From Cloacibacterium sp. TD35 (GTDB taxonomy: Bacteria; Bacteroidota; Bacteroidia; Flavobacteriales; Weeksellaceae): a stretch of DNA of 64,000 bases. Every line of letters starts with the position of its first letter. Position 1 is the stretch's first letter. A program made the position numbers and the translations under genes. Under the pieces are notes generated by a model that ran no database searches, was not told the origin of the DNA, and saw only the letters and a list, made by a program, of their open reading frames with translations. The DNA lies in the NCBI RefSeq assembly GCF_028864635.1, contig NZ_CP104850.1, forward strand, positions 626,001 through 690,000, read 5' to 3'. This document shows positions 16,783-24,945 of the stretch, piece after piece.

Positions 16783-18471
16783 ATGGCAAATTCTAGAGCA
16801 AGAGAAACAACAGAAGCGATCGAAAGAATTTATGTCTCTATGAGACATTTGTTTTACAGAGGATTTTTTAAACCTTCAGGAGTTTCGGGTGATAGCATTA
16901 GAAGCCTTCTAAAAATCATCAATCCAGAAATTTACGGAACCATGAACGTTCCTAATAAGGTAGAACTAGATGGTTTATTATATGTATTAGATAGATTACC
17001 AGAAGGCATAGAAGAATGTGCATTTATTCACCTTACTTCAGACGAAGGTTTTGACAAGGGAAGTTTTGAACCTATAGTACCAAAAAAACGTAGAAGAAAT
17101 TGCTATAGAATAGATGAACACCAGATGAACATAGAAGTTCTACTTGGCCGTTCAGAAATTTATGATATTCTTACTCACCTTACTTTCTTATATATAGAAG
17201 CAGATAAAATAAGAAACATTGCCTTCTTAATAGATGAAGACGGAGAACCAAAACGCTCTTGGAAAATTATAGAACAAGTAGCAAAAGGCGAGAAAAAATT
17301 CAGCAGAAAAGAAAAAGAAGTTGCGCTTATTCATCTTTCTTCACTCTTAGGAAGAACTTTCGAAGAAACGCTTAATGCTTATAATAATTTCGGCGAAGAC
17401 AATAATCCTGATAGACTTTTCAAAATCATTTATCACTTAGGAAAAGTAAGTTTTGACGACTTGAAACAAGTGAGAGAAAGAGAAATTCATTTCAGTGCAA
17501 TTCTAAAAGAAAGAGTTGGTCACCATTATTTCGGCGAAAAATGGGCAAATCACGTAAAACAAGTTTTAGGAGATAACAATTTATTAAACAGACCTTTACA
17601 TATTATTTCTGCCAATATGCACTCGGTGAAAAATATGCTCTTCGCCAATGATGCACTGAAGAAAAAGAATACTAAAGAAGTAGATTATTCACTTTACGAA
17701 GAAATTTCTAACAAGAAAGAACTTAGAGATAAAGTTCTAGACTATGCTATTTCTAAAGAAATGATCTACATAGATGATAATTCTGGTAGTAATATAGATG
17801 TACAGCTGATTGATTTATCAAAAGTAGACCTTAAAAACTCTCCATTTACCAATTCTGGATACAAAGGAGATGATGTTCTAATGGTTTTCGATTACGCTTT
17901 TGGTGAACAAGCTTATGAAGTGATGGATGAGTTGTTAAGACCATTCGAATACGAAGGAAATGTGTACACCATGAATGTAAAATCTGTTTCTATCATGGGC
18001 AAAGCAGGTATTCTTACCGGTGAAAAAGGAGACATCATGATTCCTACTTCTCACATTTTCGAAGGAACTGCAGATAATTATCCATTTGAAAACGCATTGA
18101 AATTAGAAGATTTCCAAGACGACGAATTAAGAGCTTTCGAAGGAAGCATGATTACCGTTCTAGGAACTTCTCTTCAGAATAAAGATATTTTAACCTATTT
18201 CATGACCACTTCTTGGAAATCAATCGGTCTAGAAATGGAAGGGGCACATTATCAAAAAGCCATTCAAGTAGCTTCTAAAATCAGAAAACACATTTCAGAA
18301 GATTTATTTGTAATGTATGCGTATTATGCTTCTGATAATCCATTAGAAACAGGTTCTACACTTTCTTCTGGTGGATTAGGTTTAACCGGTGTAAAACCTA
18401 CTTACTTAATCACACTAAGAATTTTAGAAAAGATTTTACAATCTTCTTCTAAAAACAAGACAAAGAAGTAA
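16783..18471 (+). CDS. Uncharacterised conserved protein with nucleoside-phosphorylase-like C-terminal half
   Basis: A 562-residue, soluble, charged protein without signal peptide or membrane segments. I recognise no named family for the N-terminal 300 residues, which are helical and rich in Lys/Glu and contain a basic patch VPKKRRRNCYRID. The C-terminal part resembles the PNP/AMP-nucleosidase fold: DVLMVFDYAFGEQAYEVMDE, then SIMGKAGILTGEKGDIMIPT. It ends with GLEMEGAHYQKAI and MYAYYASDNPLE, which recall the 'MExxA' ribose-binding and 'SDNP' segments of phosphorylases. A nucleotide- or nucleoside-binding role is inferred, not shown. It has its own promoter and a strong terminator. Confidence 0.75.
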   Translation: MANSRARETTEAIERIYVSMRHLFYRGFFKPSGVSGDSIRSLLKIINPEIYGTMNVPNKVELDGLLYVLDRLPEGIEECAFIHLTSDEGFDKGSFEPIVPKKRRRNCYRIDEHQMNIEVLLGRSEIYDILTHLTFLYIEADKIRNIAFLIDEDGEPKRSWKIIEQVAKGEKKFSRKEKEVALIHLSSLLGRTFEETLNAYNNFGEDNNPDRLFKIIYHLGKVSFDDLKQVREREIHFSAILKERVGHHYFGEKWANHVKQVLGDNNLLNRPLHIISANMHSVKNMLFANDALKKKNTKEVDYSLYEEISNKKELRDKVLDYAISKEMIYIDDNSGSNIDVQLIDLSKVDLKNSPFTNSGYKGDDVLMVFDYAFGEQAYEVMDELLRPFEYEGNVYTMNVKSVSIMGKAGILTGEKGDIMIPTSHIFEGTADNYPFENALKLEDFQDDELRAFEGSMITVLGTSLQNKDILTYFMTTSWKSIGLEMEGAHYQKAIQVASKIRKHISEDLFVMYAYYASDNPLETGSTLSSGGLGLTGVKPTYLITLRILEKILQSSSKNKTKK

Positions 18472-18490
18472 AAATCATAAACTTTTAATA

Positions 18491-18526
18491 AAATCCTTCC
18501 AAACTTTGCTTTTGGAAGGATTTTTA
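18491..18526 (+). terminator. Terminator of the 562-residue protein gene
   Basis: AAATCCTTCCAAA and TTTGGAAGGATTT form a perfect 13-bp stem, followed by T5. Confidence 0.9.
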
Positions 18527-18554
18527 TTTAATATAGCAGTCTAAAAATTTGATT

Positions 18555-18562
18555 TATATTTG
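18555..18562 (+). promoter_or_regulatory. -7 box of the M1 peptidase gene
   Basis: TATATTTG lies 14 bases before the ATG at 18577, so the leader is short. Confidence 0.55.
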
Positions 18563-18576
18563 AAAAAATTTATGAT

Positions 18577-20418
18577 ATGAAGAATAGACTCGTTGCTATA
18601 TTTTCTTTAATCGTAGGATTAATTACAGCACAACAGCAAGCTTACTACCAACAAGAAGCTTCTTACAAAATGGAAATCGATGTAGATGCTGCTAATTACT
18701 CTTATCACGGTAACCAAGAAATAAAATATACCAATAATTCTCCTGATGAACTTTCAGTAGTGTACTTTCACTTGTATTGGAATGCTTTTAAACCCAATTC
18801 TTTGATGGATCAAAGAGTGCAAAACCAAGGAAAAAATGCAGACGGAAGATTAACTGAATTCGGAAATTCTAAATTAGCTTCTATTCCTAAAAACGAAGAA
18901 GGTTCACAAACCATAAATTGGATTAAACAAAACGGAAAACTTCTAAAATTTGAAGTTCAAGAAACCATTATGAAGGTTTACCTCAATGAAAAAATAAAAC
19001 CAAACTCTACCACCTCCTTCACGATGGATTGGGATTCTGTAGTTCCTAAACAAATCCGAAGAAGCGGCAGAAATAACAGAGAAGGTGTAGAAATGACCAT
19101 GACGCAATGGTTCCCAAAACTAGCCGAATATGATTATGATGGCTGGGCAACTTTTGATTATGTAGGTAGAGAATTTCATGCTCCTTTTTCCAATTTTGAT
19201 GTAAGCATCAAGATTGATAAAGAATATGTAGTTGGTGCAGGTGGCGTTTTAGAAAACCCTACAGAAGTAAAAGGCTACACCGAAAATCCTACGATAAAAA
19301 CAGATAAAAACGACAAAGCAACTTGGCGTTTTACAGCAAAAAACATTTTAGATTTTGCTTGGGCCGCAGATAAAGACTATTCCGTAGAAACCTTCATCGT
19401 TCCAGATGGCCCAAAAGTGAATTTTGTATACCAAAAATCGGAAAAAACACAATTCTGGAGTGAGGCACAACCTTACATTACCAAATATTTCCAACTGATG
19501 AATGCCACTTTTGGCAGATACGTTTACCCTACTTATAGCTTTATACAAGGTGGAGATGGCGGAATGGAATACGGAATGTGTACTATGATTCTGGGCGAAG
19601 CTAGAAGTTTAGAAAATTTATTAGGATTAATGATTCATGAAGGAGCGCACTCTTGGTATCAGCAAATGCTTGCCACTAACGAAAGTACAAAACCTTGGTT
19701 AGATGAAGGCTTTACCAGTTATGCAGAAGATTTCGTGATGAATGCACTTTTCCCAAAAGAAGATATGCCAAATCCTTTTTACAATGCAATTCAGTCTTAT
19801 GTAAGATTCGTAAAATCTGGCAAAGAAGAACCTGCAGTTTGGTTAGCAGACCATCATGATAACGGCACCGCTTACACCGTAGCTTCTTACACCAAAGGCG
19901 AATTGTTCTTAGTAGAATTAGGATACATTGTTGGCGAAGAAAACCTATCTAAAATTTTGAAAAAATATTACCAAGACTGGAACCTTAAACATCCTACAGA
20001 CCGAGATTTTCTCCATATTGCACAGCAAATTTCTGGCATGGACTTGAAATGGTTTCACCATTATTGGATTAACACGACCAAAACCATAGATTACGCTATA
20101 AAAGATGTAAAATATAACGAAAACTCTACCACAATTACCCTAGTAAACAACGGTGAAGTTCCTATGCCAATTGATTTTAGCATTTTTACAAAAGAAAAAA
20201 AAACGGTGAATTATCACATTCCGCTCAATATGATGAGAGCTCCTAAAACCAAAGATTATTTTGGAGACTTCCAAACCTTAAACTATTGGAACTGGACTAC
20301 CAAAGAATACACTTTGACCATTCCTTACAAAAAATCTGATTTACAAATTTTAGGAATAGACTTCTCTCAAAGATTAGCAGATGTAAACCCCGAAAATAAT
20401 TTTTTAGAAGTAAAATAA
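18577..20418 (+). CDS. M1-family zinc metallopeptidase, exported
   Basis: A 613-residue gluzincin aminopeptidase-like protein. The signal peptide (about 1-19) ends before QQQAYYQQ, so it is periplasmic or surface-exposed. Zinc-binding HEGAH is at about residues 353-357, with the third ligand Glu in WLDEGFTSYAEDF about 19 residues on. The substrate-binding motif is present as GGDGGMEYGM. The N-terminal beta domain with YHLYWNAF-like sequence is typical of Bacteroidota M1 proteins. The natural substrate is unknown; peptide scavenging is likely. It is monocistronic between two strong terminators. Confidence 0.9.
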   Translation: MKNRLVAIFSLIVGLITAQQQAYYQQEASYKMEIDVDAANYSYHGNQEIKYTNNSPDELSVVYFHLYWNAFKPNSLMDQRVQNQGKNADGRLTEFGNSKLASIPKNEEGSQTINWIKQNGKLLKFEVQETIMKVYLNEKIKPNSTTSFTMDWDSVVPKQIRRSGRNNREGVEMTMTQWFPKLAEYDYDGWATFDYVGREFHAPFSNFDVSIKIDKEYVVGAGGVLENPTEVKGYTENPTIKTDKNDKATWRFTAKNILDFAWAADKDYSVETFIVPDGPKVNFVYQKSEKTQFWSEAQPYITKYFQLMNATFGRYVYPTYSFIQGGDGGMEYGMCTMILGEARSLENLLGLMIHEGAHSWYQQMLATNESTKPWLDEGFTSYAEDFVMNALFPKEDMPNPFYNAIQSYVRFVKSGKEEPAVWLADHHDNGTAYTVASYTKGELFLVELGYIVGEENLSKILKKYYQDWNLKHPTDRDFLHIAQQISGMDLKWFHHYWINTTKTIDYAIKDVKYNENSTTITLVNNGEVPMPIDFSIFTKEKKTVNYHIPLNMMRAPKTKDYFGDFQTLNYWNWTTKEYTLTIPYKKSDLQILGIDFSQRLADVNPENNFLEVK

Positions 20419-20447
20419 AAGTTGAGAAATTTCTCAACTTTTTTTAT
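20418..20447 (+). terminator. Terminator of the M1 peptidase gene
   Basis: AAAGTTGAGAAA and TTTCTCAACTTT form a perfect 12-bp stem, followed by a T run. Confidence 0.9.
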
Positions 20448-20493
20448 GCAGAAAATGCTTAACTTTCGGCTCTAATTTTTCTTTTAAAAATCA

Positions 20494-21252
20494 ATGACGA
20501 GCATTGTAATAAACATTGGCAATACCAATATTAGATTTGGCCATTTTATTGATGGCAAATGTGATGTATCTTGGATTATTAACACCAAACCTTACGGAAC
20601 TAGAGACGAACTTTTCGCTCAATTTTCTATGCTGTATCAAACCTACAATATAGATATAGAAAAGGTAGATAAAATCATTATTGGCTCTGTGGTTCCCCAG
20701 CTTACACACATTATCAGCAGTGCTTTGTATAAAATTCATGGAATAGACGCTATAGTAGTAGATAGAAAAACACACTCTCCTATTCATCACAAGTCTAATC
20801 AAATGGGAACTGATATTTTTGCCAATTTAGTAGCGGCTCATTTTCTCTACCCCAACAAAAAGAAAATTATTTTGGATTTCGGAACTGCACTTACCGCAAG
20901 TTGTGTAGCCGAAGATGGTGAAGTTATGGGGGTTATTATCGCTCCAGGAATTATTACTTCTCTCAACTCTTTAGTGAAACAAACCGCACAACTTCCTGAA
21001 ATAGAACTCACTAAACCAAAATCTGTTTTGGGACATGATACGGTTTCTTGTATGACTTCGGGGATGGTTTATGGATTTTTAGGAATGGTAGAAGGTTTTA
21101 TTGACCGTATAAACGAAGAAGTAAACGATGAATGTTTCGTTATTGCAACAGGTGGCGTTTCTCATGTTTATCAACCTTTGACCAATAAAATAGACATCGC
21201 CGATAAATTACACACTTTAAAAGGTCTTTATTTCCTAGGAAAAGACAAATAA
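20494..21252 (+). CDS. coaX: Type III pantothenate kinase-like protein (CoaX)
   Basis: CoaX phosphorylates pantothenate in the first step of coenzyme A synthesis. The 252-residue size and motif order fit: an N-terminal ASKHA phosphate loop (INIGNTNIRFG, 6-16), IIGSVVPQLTHII, MGTDIFANLVAAHF near 104, LDFGTALTASC near 128, and a GVIIAPGI loop. Two positions differ from the classical pattern: the DxGNT aspartate is Asn7, and the Arg of GxDR is Ile, while the GxD aspartate remains. This may be lineage-specific variation. The gene converges on tadA with only 3 bases between stops. No second pantothenate kinase is in the window. Confidence 0.85.
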   Translation: MTSIVINIGNTNIRFGHFIDGKCDVSWIINTKPYGTRDELFAQFSMLYQTYNIDIEKVDKIIIGSVVPQLTHIISSALYKIHGIDAIVVDRKTHSPIHHKSNQMGTDIFANLVAAHFLYPNKKKIILDFGTALTASCVAEDGEVMGVIIAPGIITSLNSLVKQTAQLPEIELTKPKSVLGHDTVSCMTSGMVYGFLGMVEGFIDRINEEVNDECFVIATGGVSHVYQPLTNKIDIADKLHTLKGLYFLGKDK

Positions 21253-21255
21253 AGG

Positions 21256-21687
21256 TTATCTTTTTTCTTTAAAGAAATTTTTAATGATTTCTGAGCATTC
21301 GTTTTCTAAAATTCCTGAAACAATTTCTGTTTTAGGGTGAAGTTTTACGTTTTGATTGATAAAACCTCGGTTTTCATCTCTCGCTCCGATAACTAATTTA
21401 GAAACTTGTGACCAAGTTAAAGCGCCAGCACACATTACACAAGGCTCGAGTGTAACATACATCGTACAATCTTTTAAATATTTCCCTCCCAAAAAATTAG
21501 CAGCAGAAGTAATCGCCTGCATCTCTGCATGTGCTGTCACATCATTTAATTGTTCTGTGAGATTATGCCCCCTCGCAATAATTCTATCTTTGAAAACAAT
21601 GACACAACCAATAGGAACCTCGTCTTTTTCCTTGGCAATTTCGGCTTCTTGCAAAGCCTGCTTCATAAAATATTCGTGAGAAAACAT
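21256..21687 (-). CDS. tadA: tRNA-specific adenosine deaminase-type nucleoside deaminase
   Basis: A 143-residue zinc deaminase of the TadA/CDA fold, which converts A34 to inosine in tRNA-Arg(ACG). The zinc-ligand His and catalytic Glu are in TAHAEMQAI, and the two zinc cysteines are in LEPCVMCAGAL. The N-terminal HEYFMKQALQEAEIA matches TadA. Start ATG 21687 is chosen over an in-frame start at 21720 because a -7-like box (minus TATTTTTG, 21720-21727) would place the longer start at or before the transcription start. Related guanine deaminases share these motifs, but TadA is the best fit. Confidence 0.9.
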   Translation of the reverse strand: MFSHEYFMKQALQEAEIAKEKDEVPIGCVIVFKDRIIARGHNLTEQLNDVTAHAEMQAITSAANFLGGKYLKDCTMYVTLEPCVMCAGALTWSQVSKLVIGARDENRGFINQNVKLHPKTEIVSGILENECSEIIKNFFKEKR

Positions 21688-21769
21688 ATTTAATCTACAC
21701 TTTTTTAATTGGTAGAACACAAAAATAAGAAGAAAAACTACAACTCTTTAATGGTAAGAATCTTTTAAA

Positions 21770-21799
21770 CAAAAAAAATCTCACATTTCTGTGAGATTT
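21770..21799 (-). terminator. Terminator of tRNA-Val
   Basis: The minus strand has AAATCTCACA and TGTGAGATTT around a short loop, followed by T8. It begins about 10 bases after the tRNA 3' end. Confidence 0.85.
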
Positions 21800-21808
21800 C
21801 TATTTCTG

Positions 21809-21883
21809 TGGGTCCTGAGGGATTCGAACCCCCGACCCTCTGGGTGTAAACCAGATGCTCTGAACCAACTGAGCTAAGAACCC
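21809..21883 (-). tRNA. tRNA-Val (anticodon TAC)
   Basis: The 75-base minus-strand gene folds as a cloverleaf. The acceptor stem is GGGTTCT/AGGACCC with discriminator A. The anticodon stem is TCTGG/CCAGA around loop TTTACAC, giving anticodon TAC. The T loop is the usual GGTTCGAATCC. CCA is not encoded. It is a single tRNA with its own promoter and terminator. Confidence 0.97.
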
Positions 21884-21911
21884 TCTTTACGATTTCTCGT
21901 TTTGAGTGGTG

Positions 21912-21942
21912 CAAATATACAACTTATTGCGATTACTACAAA
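21912..21942 (-). promoter_or_regulatory. Consensus promoter of tRNA-Val, inside the folC end
   Basis: On the minus strand TTTG (21942-21939) is followed by 19 bases and then TATATTTG (21919-21912), a textbook Bacteroidota promoter. Its -33 element lies in the last codons of folC. Confidence 0.8.
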
Positions 21943-23192
21943 TTTTTTTCTAAAAATTCTCCCACCACAAAGTTACTTCCGCCCACAAAAATCATTTCTT
22001 CGGGTTTACATTTTATTTTAGCTGCCTGAAAACCAGCATCTACTGTTTCAAAAATTTGAAAACCTATTTTTGCTGAAACCAGTAAACCTTCATACTCTTT
22101 TGGGCTTCTTCCTCTGCTAATAGAGGGCTTTACAAAGTAATATTGAGCATTTTTAGGTAAAATTTTCAATACCTCATCTATTTTTTTATCATTCACAAAA
22201 CCAAGGACTATATGTTTATACTTTTCAATGGCATTCAATTGGGCAAAAACCATTTCTAAACCAGCTTGATTATGAGCGGTATCACAAATAATCAATGGAT
22301 TTTCTGAAAACTGAAACCATCTTCCAATAAATTTAGTGTTTTGGTGAACTTTCATCAAGCCATTTTCAAGAGAACTTTCAGAAATTTCTATGTTTTGTTT
22401 CCTCAACTCATCTACCAAAGCCTGAACCACTCTTATATTTTTCTTTTGATAATTTCCCTTCAAATCAGTTTCTAAATCAGTAGAAATTACGGTTGCATCT
22501 ATAAATTCTGACTTATTTTCGATGGCTTTTTGTTGAATAATATTTTTAACCAAATCTCTTTCATCACCAGAAATAATGGGAATATTGGGCTTTACAATAC
22601 CTGCTTTTTCTGTGGCAATTTCTTCCAAAGTTTCTCCCAAAATATTCTGATGATCCAAATCTACATTCGTAATGGCTGCAACCAAAGGTTTTATAATATT
22701 GGTAGAATCTAATCTACCGCCCAAACCTACTTCAATAATGGCATAATCTATCTTTTTTTGATAAAAATATTCAAATGCCATAATCGTGGTAAATTCAAAA
22801 AAAGAAGGAAGAATTTCTTCTGGGATATCCCTCAATTTTTGAATAAAATCAAAGACAAATTCTTTCTCACAATTGTCTCCATTAATTTTAATTCTCTCTG
22901 TAAAATCAATTAAATGAGGAGAATTATACAAACCTATTTTGTATCCTTGTTCTTGTAAAACTGAAGCAAGCATATTACTGGTAGAACCTTTTCCATTAGT
23001 TCCGCCAATATGAATCATCTTCAGTTTTTCCTGAGGATTCCTGAAAAAATCACAAAGCTTTGTAATATTTTCTAAGCCTGGTTTATAAGCTTTTTGACCA
23101 TCAATTTGGTAATTAGGCATTTGTACAAAAAGCCAATCTAACGCTTCTTGGTAAGCGTCTGGAGTAAAAGGAATTGGAGTATTTTTTGACAC
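21936..23192 (-). CDS. folC: Folylpolyglutamate synthase / dihydrofolate synthase
   Basis: A Mur-ligase-fold enzyme that adds glutamate to dihydropteroate and/or folates with ATP. The P-loop HIGGTNGKGSTSNMLAS is near residue 62, the Mg/phosphate region EVGLGGRLDSTNI near 150, DLDHQNILGETLEEIATEKAGI near 177 and DTAHNQAGLEMV near 300. The length is 418 residues. The start is GTG 23192; the next ATG (residue 25) would cut into the YQEALDWLF region conserved in FolC. A -7 box (minus TATCTTTG, 23207-23214) lies 14 bases upstream, so the leader is very short. Confidence 0.94.
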   Translation of the reverse strand: MSKNTPIPFTPDAYQEALDWLFVQMPNYQIDGQKAYKPGLENITKLCDFFRNPQEKLKMIHIGGTNGKGSTSNMLASVLQEQGYKIGLYNSPHLIDFTERIKINGDNCEKEFVFDFIQKLRDIPEEILPSFFEFTTIMAFEYFYQKKIDYAIIEVGLGGRLDSTNIIKPLVAAITNVDLDHQNILGETLEEIATEKAGIVKPNIPIISGDERDLVKNIIQQKAIENKSEFIDATVISTDLETDLKGNYQKKNIRVVQALVDELRKQNIEISESSLENGLMKVHQNTKFIGRWFQFSENPLIICDTAHNQAGLEMVFAQLNAIEKYKHIVLGFVNDKKIDEVLKILPKNAQYYFVKPSISRGRSPKEYEGLLVSAKIGFQIFETVDAGFQAAKIKCKPEEMIFVGGSNFVVGEFLEKNL

Positions 23193-23206
23193 AAAAAATT
23201 TTTGTT

Positions 23207-23214
23207 CAAAGATA
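23207..23214 (-). promoter_or_regulatory. -7 box of folC
   Basis: The minus strand reads TATCTTTG, with the GTG start 14 bases on. Confidence 0.55.
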
Positions 23215-23268
23215 GGGAAACCCCATTTTATTTTGAAGTTTTAAAAATAAAAACTCAATATTTTTTGT

Positions 23269-23276
23269 TACATTTG
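23269..23276 (+). promoter_or_regulatory. -7 box of the small GNAT gene
   Basis: TACATTTG lies 23 bases before ATG 23300. Confidence 0.5.
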
Positions 23277-23299
23277 AATAAACCACAAAATATTAAAAA

Positions 23300-23581
23300 A
23301 TGGAAATTCAACATCAAGATAATGGTAAAAAGGGTGTTTTTTTCATAGAAGAAAACGGAGAAATCATTGCAGAAATGACCTATGTTTGGTCTGGTGAAGA
23401 CAAAATCATCATAGACCACACTGAAGTTTCAGAAAAATTAGGAGGAAAAGGAATCGGGAAACAATTAGTTCATAAGGCAGTAGAAATGGCTCGTGAAAAA
23501 CACATTAAAATCCTTCCACTTTGTCCATTTGCGAAAAGAGTTTTTGATAAAATCGAAGAATATCAAGACGTACTTTTTTAA
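23300..23581 (+). CDS. Small GNAT-like acetyltransferase (YjdJ/NATD1 type)
   Basis: A 93-residue minimal GNAT of the kind found in bacterial YjdJ and eukaryotic NATD1. It keeps the CoA-binding segment EVSEKLGGKGIGKQLVHKAV and ends with the characteristic KILPLCPFAKRVFDK, where the Cys-Pro-Phe motif is conserved. The N-terminal beta strands (GVFFIEENGEIIAEMTYVWSG) fit. The biochemical role of this subgroup is not established. It stands alone between divergent folC and the converging tonB gene. Confidence 0.88.
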   Translation: MEIQHQDNGKKGVFFIEENGEIIAEMTYVWSGEDKIIIDHTEVSEKLGGKGIGKQLVHKAVEMAREKHIKILPLCPFAKRVFDKIEEYQDVLF

Positions 23582-23610
23582 ATTTTTAAAAACTATACGC
23601 AAATAATTTG

Positions 23611-24480
23611 TTAGAACGTAATTTTATACGTTCCTGTAGAATTGGTGCTTGCTTTTTCGGCTTTTACGTATTTTTTCACCCAAATTACCGCAGCAGTAAC
23701 TACACATGGATCAGAAATCCCACTGCTTCTGCGCGCTGAAATCACGTTTCCAGCTTTGTCAACCGTATAAGAAATGGTAATGGTCCCGTTTGCTGTACAG
23801 TTATGAGAGGGCTGTTCGCCACCTTTTCCCATGGTTCCAGGAATATAAGAAATAAGTTTTCTGTCAACACCTATTTTGCTGTCGCCATCTCCTTTTCCAC
23901 CAAGAGGATCGCCAGCATTTCCGTCGGTTCCATTGGTTCCTTGCGTTCCGGTTTTAGTCCCTCTTCCTTTGATAAGATTGCCAATTGCAGCCGTTCCTTT
24001 TCCATCACCTTGAGCATTTTTGGTAGTGGTATTGCTGGTAGATAATGTTTTAGAAGTAGTGGTTTTAGACGCTGTAGTTTCGGTAGTTTTTGTAGATTTT
24101 TTTTCGGTTTTCTCCGTTTTTACTGCAGTAGTTTTTTCAGATTTTCCTGTGATGATTTTTTCTGTAGGTTTTTCTACAGCTTTTGGAGTTTCTACTATTT
24201 CTTGAGGTTGTGGTTCAGGAGCTTTTAATTCTTCAGGGATATAAATATCTGCAGAAGCTAAACTTCCTTCTTGATTAACAGGTTCTTCTGCTCCGTTTCC
24301 GTTTCTATTATCTCCGAAATTAATGAGCATAGTGGTCACTTTCTCTTCTTTCGGGATTTCTCTCACGAATTGGTAATAAAAAATCAACAAAAACAGCAAT
24401 GCCGAAATCAGCGCAGTGAGTGTTGCACTTTTTAGCTTGTCTATTCTTTCGTCTCGTTTATGTTGAGTTATAGTTTCCAA
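23611..24480 (-). CDS. tonB: TonB-like energy transducer
   Basis: A TonB-family protein that passes proton-motive energy from ExbB/ExbD to outer-membrane receptors. It has one N-terminal transmembrane helix (about 17-37), then a long Thr/Lys/Glu/Pro-rich spanning linker (about 75-150) and a Gly-rich segment. The C-terminal domain includes GTITISYTVDKAGNVISARR and KTGTYKITF-like strands. The 289-residue length is ordinary. It is the last gene of exbB-exbD-tonB on the minus strand, 36 bases after exbD. A TolA-like role is possible, but the neighbours and C-terminal strands favour TonB. Confidence 0.85.
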   Translation of the reverse strand: METITQHKRDERIDKLKSATLTALISALLFLLIFYYQFVREIPKEEKVTTMLINFGDNRNGNGAEEPVNQEGSLASADIYIPEELKAPEPQPQEIVETPKAVEKPTEKIITGKSEKTTAVKTEKTEKKSTKTTETTASKTTTSKTLSTSNTTTKNAQGDGKGTAAIGNLIKGRGTKTGTQGTNGTDGNAGDPLGGKGDGDSKIGVDRKLISYIPGTMGKGGEQPSHNCTANGTITISYTVDKAGNVISARRSSGISDPCVVTAAVIWVKKYVKAEKASTNSTGTYKITF

Positions 24481-24516
24481 ATTTTTTAACGCTAGATGCG
24501 TACTCTTTTATTCGTT

Positions 24517-24912
24517 TTATTCTTGAACCGTAGCAATTGCTAAACCATATTTGTGCTTTTCTGCGATTTCCATTGCATAAACTACGTCTTTATGCTTGCA
24601 ATTTTCGTCTGCTCTAATCGTGAAAGTAGGATTAGGTGAACCCTCTACCAATTTTACAATATCTTGTTCTAATTGTTCTTTTGGCGTTTCTAAATCATTT
24701 ACAAAATACTTGCCATCTGCGTTTATTGTAACAGTTGTAGGATCTGTAACGCTAGGATCTTGAGCTGCAGCTTTTGGTAAATTCACATCTATTGCGCTTT
24801 GGCTGATGGCAGAACTAGTAATCATAAAGAATATCAATAACAAAAAGATAATATCTGTCATCGAAGCCATACTGAACTCGGCGCTTACTCTATTTCTTCT
24901 TTTCAATTCCAT
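24517..24912 (-). CDS. exbD: ExbD/TolR-family biopolymer transport protein
   Basis: A 131-residue inner-membrane protein with one N-terminal helix and a periplasmic domain. The conserved proton-relay Asp lies at the start of the helix in MASMTDIIFLLLIFF. The periplasmic part, with VNLPKAA and VTINADGKYFVND, is typical of ExbD. It sits 33 bases after exbB and 36 before tonB. TolR is an alternative name for the same fold; the TonB-type gene downstream favours ExbD. Confidence 0.92.
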   Translation of the reverse strand: MELKRRNRVSAEFSMASMTDIIFLLLIFFMITSSAISQSAIDVNLPKAAAQDPSVTDPTTVTINADGKYFVNDLETPKEQLEQDIVKLVEGSPNPTFTIRADENCKHKDVVYAMEIAEKHKYGLAIATVQE

Positions 24913-24945
24913 ACTTAAAAAGTTTGAGGTTAGGTTTTAGAAGAA

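Noticed and set aside
23997-24190. Repetitive Thr/Lys/Ser codon stretch in tonB as a possible DNA repeat element
   Set aside because: It is explained by the low-complexity periplasm-spanning linker typical of TonB proteins.
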